Notes: generated by a model from the sequence alone, not told the origin. 64,000 nt of DNA from Trichobilharzia szidati (GCA_944472155.2 OX235274.1:32858052-32922051), one strand, 5' to 3'. Shown: positions 21,480-31,991, numbered from the stretch's first letter. Translations and numbers: made by a program.

Positions 21480-22352
21480 ATATATATATTTATTCCTGTT
21501 TATGCAGGAACATACCAATTGTACAGGCATGGATAAGTTATTATATAAATTACAGTTTGTTTGTTCAATCTAACATTAGAGTCAGTCAGAACAGTCTGCA
21601 AAATAGGCTGTCTGTGTAACACATAAAGAGATATAGAAATGTTGTCTTCGCATTAACAAAAAACCCAGACTTCAGATGAGTGTGATACAAATATCTGGGA
21701 AAAATAAAGCTTGAAGTCAATTCTCCTATAAAACTTTGTTGTGAACAGCATCCGTGAGATAAAGTTTATTGATGTATTATTTTGATTCAATAATGTATTT
21801 ATTCCATTTTTGTCAGCAGTCTTATCGTAGTTTTATAATAGGAAAGAAATTTGATCTTTGATACGAAAGTTAGATAAGGTAGTGTTAGATTGTCTTACTG
21901 CATCAAATGGGGTCAATTCTAGAACTATCCATTTGCGCCATTTGCGTCAGCATGGCAGACTGTACATGTAAGTTGAGTAATACATTGATAACTGTTTGAA
22001 AACCAGTTGCTTCTTTATTTCAGATCAAGAATACTCCTTGTACAGAATGTTAGCCAGCGTTTTCAAGTGGTTGCATCGGATCGTTCATGGAATTTGAGTT
22101 TGAACTTACATAAATGGTCATTTCAGTTTGGATGTTGGGTTGTTCGACCTCAACCAGGAGGTATATAGAAGTTTACGCTCAGCAGGGAGATAAAGTATGT
22201 AAATATGAAAAGAACTTTATTATTTTATGTACATATAAATGTTTATAAATGTATATCATTGTATAGTAAACACTACCCATAATCTTGTTGTTTTTTATGT
22301 AATTTTGCGAAGTCTTAGAGTTTATTTAGTGTCGTAATATTTAGTAATGAAT

Positions 22353-25300
22353 CTAGGCGTTATAGTGTGCTAATAGCTCATGCGTTTTGGAAATAAGTGG
22401 TGCGTTGTGATTGGCATAGTCATTGGGATGAAGCAGTTTATATAGCAAGCGTTTGAAGGTTATGATAGAGTGACAGGTCCTTATTTCTTGGGGTAAACTG
22501 TTCCAGATCTTAGAGTACATGACTATGAAGAAGTTTGCACGGAGTGCTGTTTTACAGTTTTTCCTAGATACTTTGCACGTTTGGTTACGAAGGTTGTAAG
22601 AGCCTTCCGGTGAGAACTGTATCTCTTTGCTGTCTGAGAATGATATTTTATGCAATATTTTAAAGAAGAATGTTAGGTTAATGCTCAGTCGTCTCATCCA
22701 GAGTGGGTCGATACCTAGAGTTATACACCTTGATGTGTAGTCCTTTTCGCAGTCAAATCCTAGTAGTTTAGACGTGAAGTATCGTTGGACACTTTCTATT
22801 TTAAGTTTGTCACTTACGCGAGTGCTGCTGAGAATAAATGGACAATATTCAAGTAGTGGTCTGACACAAGTTTTATATAATAATAATTTCGCCTCGTAGT
22901 TGTGGAAATTCCTGAGTATGCATCCTAGGAGCATCCTCGATTTACGCGTCTGTGTCGCCACTTGCTCGGAAAATGTCAAGTCACTAGAGTACCTGAGTCC
23001 TAGGTCAACAACACTTTGGAGTTTAGGCAAGTCGATGGATTCAAGTACCAGTTTAATATTTATTGAGGGTGCACCGAAGCATATCCAACCACATTTTTTA
23101 AGGTTGAATTTTAGGTTCCATGTGGAGGACCATGCAGTTACTCGATCTAGTTCTTCCTGAACAGCTTTCTGAAAGTACCCTAAGTCATCACAGTGGAATG
23201 TGTAAGCTACTTTAAGATCATCTGCAAAGATGAATGGTTTGCCAAGTGAGAAACAGCTGCATATGTCGTTGACATATAGAGTGAATAGGAGGGGGCCTAA
23301 GACGCTACCTTGAACTACTCCAGAAGTGACTGGACTAGGTTTAGAGTTTACAGAACCCAGTCTAACTACTTGGGACCTATTGTTAAGGAATGATTCAATC
23401 CATCCTAATAATGGGTTACTTATTCCTAAGGAGTTTAGCTTATTTATTAGAAGCAAGTGGTCAACGCGGTCAAAGGCTTTGGATATGTCGAAGTAGATGA
23501 CAAGTACTAGTTGTTGTTTGTCGCGGCTGCTAGTTATGTAGTTAAAGAAGTCAACGTGACATGTCATGCATGATCTGGATTTTAGGAATCCATGTTGGTT
23601 GGGACTTAGAATATTGCAGCTGAGCATATGTTTGAGGATATCATCTTTAACTATTCGTTCAATGATTCTAGATACTATGGGTGTAATATTGATTGGCCTA
23701 TAGTTGTTGACTTCAGTTTTTGATCCGGATTTGTGTTTAGGTACTATAAATGTCGTTTTCCATTTATCTGGATAGGTTTGGCTTTCTAGGGACATTGTAA
23801 AAATCTTAAGTAATAAAACGGAAATGTCAGAACCACCGTGTTTATAAAGATACGATGGTATACCGTCAAAACCGGCACTACTAGAGTTTTTAAGAGTATT
23901 AACGGCTTGGTTAATATTAGAGTAAGTGAAATGAACTGTAGTGATTTGTTTCAGCGTTGAAGATGAAGGGAGTTCTATTTTAGATTGTAAACCGAGAAGT
24001 GGACTTGTAGGCTTAAGGTAGTTAGCTGCAAACGTCTCATTAAACAGTTCACACATGTCTGCATGTTTGCTGTATAGTTTGCCCTTGTTTATAAGGAGAG
24101 AAATTTTATGGCTTTGGCGATTCATTCGTTTCTTTAGTATTTCTGTGAGAGCACCTACTCTGGTGGTGCTGGCTAGTGCCGTGCATTCTTCATTTCTCAT
24201 ACGCAAGGTATGAGCTTGCGAGATGGAGCTAAGAGTACTAAGTATTGACCCTAGTGTACTAAAGTCGTGTCGCCTGAAGTAACTTGTTGACAGTCTTTTC
24301 AGTTTCCTACGATCCTTTGGCTTTATGAATGTCTTTCTATGTGGGGAAAACTTTAGTGTTTGAAATGGGATGACAGCATCTAAGCATGTGTTGGAGTTAT
24401 AGTAAAAGATGTCTAGAGCTTTCGAGAGGCTATCAGTATAGAAGTACTCACTCCATTCTGAGGATCTTAGCATTGATTTTACTAGAGTCCAGTCTGCCTT
24501 ACTGTAGTTCCTGTAAGTTATTTGTTGTGAAGTAGGGGTATGGGTTGCATTGCTACTTGACGGAAGTGGCAGTGCACACAGCACTGTTTTGTGGTCACTC
24601 CCTGAAAACTCAGAACCTACTAGGGTAGAAAGGGGACTTATATTGTGGCAGAAGATTAAGTCTAGTACGTTATTACCTCTTGTAGGGGTTGTGACGGTCT
24701 GCTTCCAGCCAAGTATATCCAGTGTGCCTAAGAACTTATCAAATTTAGTTGGACCTGTGGGTATTTCCCAGTTGATTTCTGGTAAGTTAAAGTCTCCACA
24801 TAGGATCTTATGATCGTAGTGGAGGGTGGATAATTGTTCTAGAGTATTAATAAGTTGGGTCTCGTAATTACTAAAGGTGCCAGGTGCTCTGTAGGTGCAT
24901 CCAATTAATACTATTGCGTTATTTAAGTGTAAGTTAACCCATAAAGTCTCAGGCATGTTAAGTGTACTACTTTCTAGCTGTGATACAGTAAGTGCATTCA
25001 GAAAGTACATAAGACAACCCCCTCCCTTACCACCTTCCCTGTCACACCGAAAGTGTGTATAGTTATCTAAGCTTATCTCTTCATCCAGTATGTTCGAGTT
25101 ACACCAGGATTCAGTGATGACAATTATAGGGGGTTTGTATATTACTGTGAGTGCTCTGAGCATCGGTAGTTTATTTAGAACGGATCTAGCATTTATGAGG
25201 ATTAGGTAAAGATGAGATTTGAAATAGCATTTGAAGTACTTAAGTTCGTCAATCAGCCCCGAATGTGGTTCAGCACCCAGTAGTACTGTTTGACATGACG

Positions 25301-25646
25301 ACCCTATGTTGAGAGGAGTTTCAGCATCATGTTCACCTATGTCTATCGAGTTGGTGTGTGCTGTTTTCGGTGAAGAATTGAGCGTTGGAGTACTGGATGT
25401 GCTATAGGCTAAGGCATTTTTATTTTTAGTAAAGCTAGAAACGGGGGTAGGGATCTTAATTTGACCTAAACTTGTGCATGTACCAAGTGTGCTTAGTGGA
25501 TGCGGGTGAGCTAGACTGTTCCTACATTCATGCAAAGGGGGAGCCAGCACTAGTGGTTTAGGAGTGTTAGCATCCCTACCAGCTGTTTTTTCAACGCTGA
25601 CAGGGACGCAGGGGATAAAAAATGATTGGGATCTTGTGAAGACCAT
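22353..25646 (-). CDS. CR1-like LINE ORF2: endonuclease and reverse transcriptase
   Basis: 1097 codons. Apurinic-endonuclease-like domain at about residues 147-360: INARSVLNKL, ITESW with E179, CGDFN with D285 and N287, and SGSDHKTVL with D351 and H352. Reverse transcriptase at about 630-870: NNYRPINITPIVSRIIERIV, QHGFLKSRSC, VIYFDISKAFDRVDHLLLIN with D720, GVVQGSVLGPLLFTLYVND, and FIFADD with D809 and D810. The C-terminal part has the usual VQRYFTSKL and IWNSLPQEI motifs. All catalytic residues are present. The protein would nick DNA and reverse-transcribe its own RNA at the nick. The first 100 or so residues are low-complexity and the true start may be further in. Confidence 0.92.
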   Translation of the reverse strand: MVFTRSQSFFIPCVPVSVEKTAGRDANTPKPLVLAPPLHECRNSLAHPHPLSTLGTCTSLGQIKIPTPVSSFTKNKNALAYSTSSTPTLNSSPKTAHTNSIDIGEHDAETPLNIGSSCQTVLLGAEPHSGLIDELKYFKCYFKSHLYLILINARSVLNKLPMLRALTVIYKPPIIVITESWCNSNILDEEISLDNYTHFRCDREGGKGGGCLMYFLNALTVSQLESSTLNMPETLWVNLHLNNAIVLIGCTYRAPGTFSNYETQLINTLEQLSTLHYDHKILCGDFNLPEINWEIPTGPTKFDKFLGTLDILGWKQTVTTPTRGNNVLDLIFCHNISPLSTLVGSEFSGSDHKTVLCALPLPSSSNATHTPTSQQITYRNYSKADWTLVKSMLRSSEWSEYFYTDSLSKALDIFYYNSNTCLDAVIPFQTLKFSPHRKTFIKPKDRRKLKRLSTSYFRRHDFSTLGSILSTLSSISQAHTLRMRNEECTALASTTRVGALTEILKKRMNRQSHKISLLINKGKLYSKHADMCELFNETFAANYLKPTSPLLGLQSKIELPSSSTLKQITTVHFTYSNINQAVNTLKNSSSAGFDGIPSYLYKHGGSDISVLLLKIFTMSLESQTYPDKWKTTFIVPKHKSGSKTEVNNYRPINITPIVSRIIERIVKDDILKHMLSCNILSPNQHGFLKSRSCMTCHVDFFNYITSSRDKQQLVLVIYFDISKAFDRVDHLLLINKLNSLGISNPLLGWIESFLNNRSQVVRLGSVNSKPSPVTSGVVQGSVLGPLLFTLYVNDICSCFSLGKPFIFADDLKVAYTFHCDDLGYFQKAVQEELDRVTAWSSTWNLKFNLKKCGWICFGAPSINIKLVLESIDLPKLQSVVDLGLRYSSDLTFSEQVATQTRKSRMLLGCILRNFHNYEAKLLLYKTCVRPLLEYCPFILSSTRVSDKLKIESVQRYFTSKLLGFDCEKDYTSRCITLGIDPLWMRRLSINLTFFFKILHKISFSDSKEIQFSPEGSYNLRNQTCKVSRKNCKTALRANFFIVMYSKIWNSLPQEIRTCHSIITFKRLLYKLLHPNDYANHNAPLISKTHELLAHYNA

Positions 25647-27133
25647 GGTCTATTATTCCACCTATTGTTAGGTACTAGTGGTGTCCTTGTAAGGGTTTCG
25701 AATGTACTGCTTTGTGGGTTAGTTCCCAGCAGACTTGTACCGTATATCCGATCAAAATTTATTAGCGTGCCATACTGTGAATGCCCTGAGTTGTTGGTGG
25801 TCGAGTTCTGACTATTGTCACTTGTACTCTTGAGGGTGGCATTGTTTGGGCGTTGGTTATCAGTGTGGGCCGTGGTGCTATTTCGCACGTTGTGGGTGCC
25901 AATACTATTGACCGTGGGGAATGTGGGCTTACTTATACTGCCATTGTTGTTGTTGGCATGATTTGGGGTCATATTCTTCTTTTGTTTACCAATGGACTTA
26001 TGGCTAGGAGAGGAAAGGGTCAACTTTCGGGGGATTTTGACTTTTTTTCTTGGATTATTTAGTGACATGTCTAAATCTACGGTGGTAGGTGGTATAGTTT
26101 TATTGGCTATTTGATTACAATTTAGCGGCCTTTTGGTTGGTGTCGCTCTCTGAGAAGATAATTCTGTGTGGTTAGAGAGGGGTGGTGCGGTGGATTCTAC
26201 GGTATCTCTCAAAGGGTTGGGTATAATTGCTGCTTGCAATGTCCTATTGTTTATTCCACAGTTAGACTCAGTGTGATAATTATATACGCGCCTTTCTATG
26301 ACGGTCTTGTCCACCGCAACCTTTACTAGTTTATAATTTCTGGCTTGCAGTGGGGTGTGTTGGGAGTGGATAAATTTTCTGGCCTCAGCAGGTGTTTCGA
26401 ACTGAAAACGAATAGGACAACACTTTTCATGTTGACTCTTCTTCAGCCTGTAGCACTTAGTCTTGGAGTTGGGCATTTTCGCCTCACTAAGTAGGATGCG
26501 CTGTACCTTTTTTAGTGCCTCATTATCCGGAACGTTGTAGACAACAGCATTTAATTTAGCATCTAGTCGTTTTGTTACTTCTGTAGTAACAAAGTTAATT
26601 AGGTTATCCACCTTAGATATCGATTCACTGTCAAGTTTGTTAAGGTCTACAGTTTTCATGAGAATAGTTAAAGGTGTCAGTTCACAGACCTGCAGTCTGG
26701 TATCACTGATCTGACCTGATAAATTGGAGATTTTGGTATTGGTATCGGAAATTCCAGGATCTACTGACTTATTGTTTTTTAAGTCCCTTAACTCGGCCTT
26801 AAGTTCTCCTATAGACAACTTTAGAAGTTCTATTTCTGAAGATAGTACTGAAACAGAGCTTGAAGACTGGAGCTTTTCGATAAGCACATAAGGTGTAGGG
26901 AGGGTTTCTGTATGAGCAGAGGGTACTGAATTTTTGGGAGTAGTGCTAATACTAGCTGTCAGTGCAGTTTTATCCTCAGTTTCAGCTCGACGCTTACGAC
27001 ATACAAGTGAGTTTTGTGGCTCACTATAACCATTTGTAGGAAGTATGTTGCTTGATGTAGCAATCAACGACTTAAAATTAGTCATCAGTTTTACAGGGGA
27101 TTGAGTTCGCTGCTTTTTACTTTGGTTAACCAT
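25550..27133 (-). CDS. CR1-like LINE ORF1: probable RNA-binding protein
   Basis: 527 codons starting at ATG 27,133, with stops upstream. Residues about 90-130 (SEIELLKLSIGELKAELRDL) look like a coiled coil. Residues about 190-270 (LNAVVYNVPDNEALKKVQRI...PIRFQFETPAEARKFI) have the pattern of an RRM-like fold. The C-terminal third is basic and rich in Asn, Ser and Thr. ORF1 proteins of non-LTR elements bind the element RNA in a ribonucleoprotein. ORF2 lies in the -1 frame relative to this ORF, and an A6 run (25,586-25,591) lies in the overlap shortly before the stop. Whether ORF2 is reached by slippage or reinitiation cannot be told from sequence. Confidence 0.85.
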   Translation of the reverse strand: MVNQSKKQRTQSPVKLMTNFKSLIATSSNILPTNGYSEPQNSLVCRKRRAETEDKTALTASISTTPKNSVPSAHTETLPTPYVLIEKLQSSSSVSVLSSEIELLKLSIGELKAELRDLKNNKSVDPGISDTNTKISNLSGQISDTRLQVCELTPLTILMKTVDLNKLDSESISKVDNLINFVTTEVTKRLDAKLNAVVYNVPDNEALKKVQRILLSEAKMPNSKTKCYRLKKSQHEKCCPIRFQFETPAEARKFIHSQHTPLQARNYKLVKVAVDKTVIERRVYNYHTESNCGINNRTLQAAIIPNPLRDTVESTAPPLSNHTELSSQRATPTKRPLNCNQIANKTIPPTTVDLDMSLNNPRKKVKIPRKLTLSSPSHKSIGKQKKNMTPNHANNNNGSISKPTFPTVNSIGTHNVRNSTTAHTDNQRPNNATLKSTSDNSQNSTTNNSGHSQYGTLINFDRIYGTSLLGTNPQSSTFETLTRTPLVPNNRWNNRPWSSQDPNHFLSPASLSALKKQLVGMLTLLNH

Positions 27134-27248
27134 AACTATTTGATATGAGAGTTAATAGTTATAGGTATGGAAGTAGTAGAGGACTTGTGCAAGGATTACA
27201 ACAAGATAAATTTTATGTAACGAATCACGCAAAAATGTAACGCAAACG

Positions 27249-27703
27249 TTGGAACAATCTTGATATTTTTCCATGAGTCAGGTATAATACTTTTGGAAAA
27301 AGATTCGTTGAAAATGTCGGTTAATGGGGAACATAAGATGTCAGCACACTTCTTAAGGATAACAGCAGAAACATCATCAGGACCAAGGGACTGAGTAGGT
27401 TTGAGAGATTGAAGACACTTAAGGACATCATTCGTATTAAAGCATGAGAAACAGTCATTATTTACACTATTAGAGTTAGGAATCATAACATCTGCAGGGA
27501 TACATATGAAGGATTTATTAAGCATATCAACATCGATAGAAGTATCATTCATTATTTGCTTACCACCTGTGATTTCCTTTAATAACTTCCACATATTAGA
27601 TGAGGATTTACATGAAAGAAACTTCTGGTCATAGAGAGCATTTAATCTTTGTAATTCAGCTATAATCAAAGTGTTCATTCTCTTAACACCAGATTTATTT
27701 TTC
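27249..27703 (-). pseudogene. Jockey/CR1-like LINE, RT N-terminal part (interrupted element)
   Basis: From KMKNKSGVKRMNTLIIAELQ through NMWKLLKEITGGKQIMND, CFNTNDVLKCLQSLKPTQSL, GPDDVSAVILKKCAD and PLTDIFNESFSKSIIPDSWK to NIKIVP. This is the region just before the RT fingers. The frame then runs into the 5' end of the CR1-like insertion. The paralogue at 35.7 kb shows the continuous order (NVVPAVWKDFKIAPVPKSSN...FRPIAITSPFLKAMEK), which supports the join to 21,479. Residues encoded above about 27,703 are chance extension. Confidence 0.82.
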
Positions 27704-28451
27704 ATTTTGCATACATACATACAGATACTAATGACAACAAGGGTGTATATAACCGTCCTGACAAGGGATGGTTTCAAATCAATGAAGGATACTGATGATG
27801 GTGTGATGACGATGATAACAAGAGGAAGAAGAAGAAGAAGTAGGAGGGGTGATAGAATGTGAATATTTGTGTCACTAATAATATGAACGGTCAGTATGCA
27901 AGACATGCCACCATGTTGGATTCAGAGTGACGACCGTTTCGTTGTGTACATGAAGACTAGTGATATAGACGCTAATTGCACACGCTTCCACAGTTGAAAG
28001 CTGCTGTCTGGTTGTTTGTCTGTTGACACGAGATCAGTTGGTCTGTGAATGTGTGATCCAAGAGACGGTCTGAATCTCTGACTCGAGGCATTATCATTCT
28101 GTGGAATTACTATCGCGTAGCCGATTATGCCTCAGTAGAAGCCAGGAAGTGAGTATCTATCAAGGTGGTCGTCTGCTTGAATATATATTTTTGCTTGTCT
28201 TCACTTCATAATGCTGTCCCTGAGTCACTCTCTCTGTCTGTTGTGCATTGTGTGTGATTTTCTTCCGCGTGGCATATCTCGTGGTGACGATGTTATGCTG
28301 AATTCGCGTTTCAATAAAGTAAGAGAATGCATAGGAACGATATCAAAATTGATTGACCAACACAAAATTACTGAATATTACAATTAGGGGAGAGGGAGAA
28401 TTGGTTTTAGGAGGTTTCCAGTAGCTGGATTTGTGACAAAAGTCCACAGGA
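27704..28451. other. No recognised gene
   Basis: Includes a short GAA-rich run (27,820-27,840) and otherwise unassigned DNA. No frame with a family signature. Confidence 0.5.
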
Positions 28452-29060
28452 CTATGATAAGTTGGAGTTAACATGAGAAGGGTATCTGTTGACTTTTGAC
28501 TGCACCAAAGAGCATGTTGTCCGATAGACGGGAACCAACTCAGCTGCAGGATAGGCTCTAGCTAGTGACGTACTCAGTCCTCTGTTGACTATTGCCGCAA
28601 CATATTCACCTTTAAAATCTTGTTGAATGAAGACAGGCATGTTTTCCAGTGTGATTTGTTTGATGTTTGAGCCTTCACATCTTCCATATTTGTTAATGAG
28701 TCTTAGAAGGTAACCGTTGCTTTTCAATACCTTTTCGAGAATCGTAAGTTCTTCCCCTAATTCCTCTGCAGAGCACATTCTCCTCGCTGTATAGTACAGA
28801 GTCTTGACCAGTGCTCGTTTATGGCTATTTGGACAAACACTATTAAAATGTAAGTATTGCCCATTCCATGTTGGCTTTCGATGAATTGACCTCTGGAGAC
28901 TACCATCTTCTAGGCGTTGTATGACAATGTCAAGGAAACGGAACTTTCCGTCATTTTGATGTTGCATTGTAAATTCAATGCTTAGAAAAGACAACAGATT
29001 GAGCGAAGAAGTATATTCCCTTTCAATTAGCGGTTTCTCATCATAGACTGGCTCTACACT
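28452..29060 (-). pseudogene. Penelope-like element RT, C-terminal part
   Basis: Open for 180 codons: LSIEFTMQHQNDGKFRFLDI, the IHRKPTWNGQYLHFNSVCP block (PLE RKPT-W-G motif followed by H..N), HKRALVKTLYYTARRMCS and the LTILEKVLKSNGYLLRLINK helix, then a linker. This is the part of PLE RT after the YxDD motif. Upstream to about 29,060 the frame can be followed with a break (EREYTSSLNLLSF). The endonuclease that should follow is absent below 28,452. Confidence 0.85.
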
Positions 29061-29444
29061 AATATGTAATCGTTTTTTACATCAAATTCTTTTACCAATC
29101 AAGTGGTTATTTTAGTGAATCAGTTTTCGGTATAGACGGGGGGTGAAATCGACAGGTTGAGTGTCATCAAAACAAATAACTAGTAGGTGTTAGCAAAAAG
29201 ATATCTAAGTTACAAAAGAGGGGTGAAAATTAATTACGGAATTCAAGATAGGTTGATTGTTAGGCGTTGGCAACAAGTTATTACATGATCAAGAAATTCG
29301 CAAGATAGCAATGATGACTAAGAAGAATAGGATAACCCAGCAGAGTTACGCAAAATACAAACAAACAAGTTAATAGAATTAGCTAGAATTGTAAAAATTA
29401 ACAAAGTCGAGAGACAGTTACAAGGGGAGGGGGAAAATCGTCTT
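29061..29444. repeat. PLE 3' UTR / terminal sequence
   Basis: A/G-rich noncoding DNA directly downstream (minus strand) of the GIY-YIG fragment at 29,445-29,888. It probably represents the terminal repeat between two head-to-tail PLE copies. No coding frame. Confidence 0.4.
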
Positions 29445-29888
29445 GAAAACTTGATACATATTATGTAGTTGGTCATGGCAAAGAAAGGGGCTGCACAGAC
29501 TTCCTTTGAACACAGATTTGGCTTGTTCAGATGAATTCCGATTGCCTCTGCTGTATGTAAAAGTCGTACTCGTAGACCATGTGGCGAGAGGTTGGGTGAT
29601 ATACGATAAATAACTTTAAAAGCTTTGTTCGAGTCGATTTGATGTCCAGCCAGTATCGACGAGATCAGCTAGTACTGAGCTGCGTATAGCGGCTTTATTC
29701 GAACGTTTGTCATACCAAGATGGGAGGTGTTCAGAAATTCGACGATGAACTTGCCTGATCGTACGCCCTATGTAACAAGCTGTGCACGCGCAGTTAAACT
29801 GGTAAATACATATGGAAGAGGCGAGACAGGGCAGTCTGTCTTTATTTCTTGAAGTAAATATTGGTCGGCTAGTGAATACACAAAAGGC
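29445..29888 (-). pseudogene. Penelope-like element GIY-YIG endonuclease
   Basis: On the minus strand: a FCVFTSRPIFTS-like lead, ICIYQFNCACTACYIGRTIR (zinc Cys pair and YIGR), QVHRRISEHLPSWYDKRSNK, SSVLADLVDTG, a frameshift, then AFKVIYRISPNLSPHGLRVR, LLHTAEAIGIHLNKPNLCSK. The domain is nearly complete but shifted once. It sits upstream of the PLE RT piece at 28,452-29,060 on the same strand, the order expected when the 3' end of one copy abuts the next copy in tandem. Confidence 0.8.
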
Positions 29889-29889
29889 A

Positions 29890-30882
29890 TCAAGAGGCTT
29901 TTAAGCAATTGAAAGCGAATGAGAATATAGTTATCTGCAGACCTGACAAAGGCTTAGGAGTCGTTATCATGGAGAAGTCTGATTACCTTAACAAAATGCA
30001 GACTTAATTAAGTGATGCATGCAAACTACAGAAACGAACAAAGATACAATGGCGAGGACTGAGAGACAGTCGACAGAGTCTTTAAAAAAGTTGAAAGAAG
30101 AAGGCCATATTTCGTCTGCTTTGTATGAAACACTAAAACCTGCAAGCATGGTGATACCCAGGTAATACGGCTTGCCAAAGAGTTACAAAAACGACTTGCC
30201 ACTCAGACCAGTCCTCGATATATCTAGCTCACCATACCATTGAACTGCGAAATGGCTGTCGGCACATTTGCAGCCGTTGCAGAAGAAACTTGTGAAAGAT
30301 AGTTTTGAGTTTGTAGAAAGAATCAAGGGATTAAATGTGAAAGACAAATATATGATATGACTGGATGTATCTTCCTTATTCACCGATGTGACTTCGATGG
30401 AGACAATTGATTACATAGGTAATGAATGAATTGATAAAGCGAGGTATAGAGATTGGAATTCCTGTGTCTTCCCTAAAGGAACTTCTAAGATGAACAATGA
30501 ACGTAAATTTCCTGTTCAATAAAAAAATGTACAGACAGTCAGATGGTGTTGCCATGAGATCACCACTAGGCCCAATCGTAGAAGATTTTTTCTTGGTGAG
30601 ACTAGAGAATGGTTCACTTAAAGATGTTGGTGATATATTGAAAGTTATTAATAAATATTGTTCCGTCTGTTCGTCTCTTGTCATTGGGACGTGCAAAAAG
30701 GGGATAGAGTCATTTTCTTCTTCTCCCTCAATGAAGCTTATGCTGGGATGTGCTCTACTGAATTGATATAATATCTTCTTAGCCTCACTTTGTTGGAGAA
30801 TTAATTCTCTGAGCAAAGATTCATCAAACAACTAAGTGGGAATTGAGATTTTTAGATATTCAACAATCTAAGAACCTGTAAT
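29890..30882 (+). pseudogene. Penelope-like element RT, N-terminal to motif B (plus strand)
   Basis: Segments in changing frames: IVICRPDKGLGVVIMEKSDY (PLE-specific motif upstream of the RT), GLPKSYKNDLPLRPVLD, FVERIKGLNVKDKYMI then LDVSSLFTDVTSMETIDYI (motif A), NVNFLFNKKMYRQSDGVAMR and SPLGPIVEDFFL (motif B). Later bases encode scraps of the region after the active site (LNEAYAGM). Many stops. It is arranged head to head with the minus-strand PLE piece ending at 29,888. Confidence 0.8.
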
Positions 30883-30884
30883 CC

Positions 30885-31991
30885 CAATAAAGATGGACCA
30901 CATTCCCTAACAATAAAGGGAATATTCACAAAACTACCACTGTCTGATTTCAAACCAATGTTAGTATTACCAACAAGAGGTAATTTAAGACCAGTAATGC
31001 CTGTAATGGGATTAGTAGTAGGGTCTACCTTGGCATGCTTACAAAGCGATAGTCAATCCTTCTTAGAAATTATAGATTCAGTACTCCCAGTATCAATGAT
31101 AAAAGAATGGGACTTGCCTGAACTTGTAGTGAAGCTTTTCATCAGATGAGATTCAGTGCTGTGAGAAGTTGAAAGAGATATTGACTGCATTTTACCAGAA
31201 AACTTGGAAGAATCATGAGAATTCTGAGTAGTGAAAGTATTCGAACTCCGGTAAGTAGGCTCTGTGTGTGTGTCCAGTCTTACCACATTTATGGCACTTA
31301 GCACCCCGAAAGTGGCAAGTGCTTCATAGATGAATCTTTCCACACGGAAAACACGTTTGATATTTTGCTGTCTGCCTGCATTCTATCAGATGTGAATGAC
31401 AGTTTAGATTTGATTTTATGAACACTTGCATTATCAACTTTCGACAGCATCACATCAGACACCGACGTAGTGGGAGCTGGGTATTCATTGTTGACATCTT
31501 CATATGTAAGGCATATATCCTTAGCAGTTTGAAAGGTGCAGGAGGGAATCTTAATCAACTCATTCTCTAACTTCGGAATATTGATCCCAGCAATTAGACG
31601 ATCACGTAGTTGAGTATGGAGCTGATCTCCAAAGTTGCACTTTGAAGCTTGTATCTGAAGCTGGAGAGTAAAGTCTCTAATCTTCTGGTTGGGAGCACGA
31701 ACAAGTTTGTTGAACTGACTCCTCTCTCGTGTTTCAAAAGTAGTTCTATGAAAGTGATCTATTATAAGTTCACGGAGCTCATCATGTGGCAGAGAAATTG
31801 GTTTATCTGGAAATGACAGAGTCTTCACTAGGCTGTACGCATCTAGCCAAATCGCAGTAATAAAATGAGCTGAAAATTTTGTCATCCCGAACATTCCTCA
31901 ACATGCACCATGCGTCCAAGCATTGAAGATAATCGGCAATTTCCCTCAGTGAACCATTCATAGGAAACTTTCCAAGATTATTTAATTCCAT
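30885..31991 (-). pseudogene. Gypsy-type LTR retrotransposon gag and protease
   Basis: From ATG at 31,991: a gag start (ELNNLGKFPMNGSLREIADY), a frameshift at about 31,885, then capsid-like sequence with FETRERSQFNKLVRAPNQKI and TQLRDRLIAGINIPKLENEL. Next come two zinc-knuckle remnants in another frame (CFPCGK then CHKCGKTGH), and a protease with FIIDTGSTESIISKKD, a TGA stop at 31,053, then in phase PITGITGLKLPLVGNTNIGL and the terminal CGPSLLGLQVL. The element stops at about 30,885 against a plus-strand PLE; RT and integrase are absent. Two frame changes plus the stop make it dead. The order gag, Cys knuckles, DTGS is that of gypsy elements known in flukes. Confidence 0.82.

Larger units (their letters stand above)
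21480..27248 (-). mobile_element. Near-full-length CR1-like LINE
   Basis: About 5.77 kb on the minus strand: a 5' UTR of about 113 nt, ORF1 (527 codons), ORF2 (1097 codons, overlapping ORF1 by 97 nt), a 3' UTR of about 870 nt, and a tail reading ggaataaatatatatata. Both ends are defined by the interrupted host LINE, whose frame stops after a NIKIVP-coding stretch at about 27,249 and resumes with PKSISGPTVKF at 21,479. An AAC is present at both junctions and may be a 3-bp duplication or chance. Both ORFs are open, so this is the one element here that could be recently active. Confidence 0.8.

Noticed and set aside
22900..24813. Plus-strand open frames of 86-87 codons opposite the CR1-like ORF2
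   Set aside because: They lie wholly antisense to a 1097-codon frame with clear endonuclease and RT motifs and have no signature of their own.
27704..27906. Leucine-rich N-terminal extension (signal-peptide-like) of the minus-strand LINE frame
   Set aside because: It is low-complexity read from a GAA-rich repeat; the LINE similarity starts only at about 27,703.
30376..30831. 151-codon minus-strand frame
   Set aside because: It is antisense to PLE RT motifs A and B on the plus strand.
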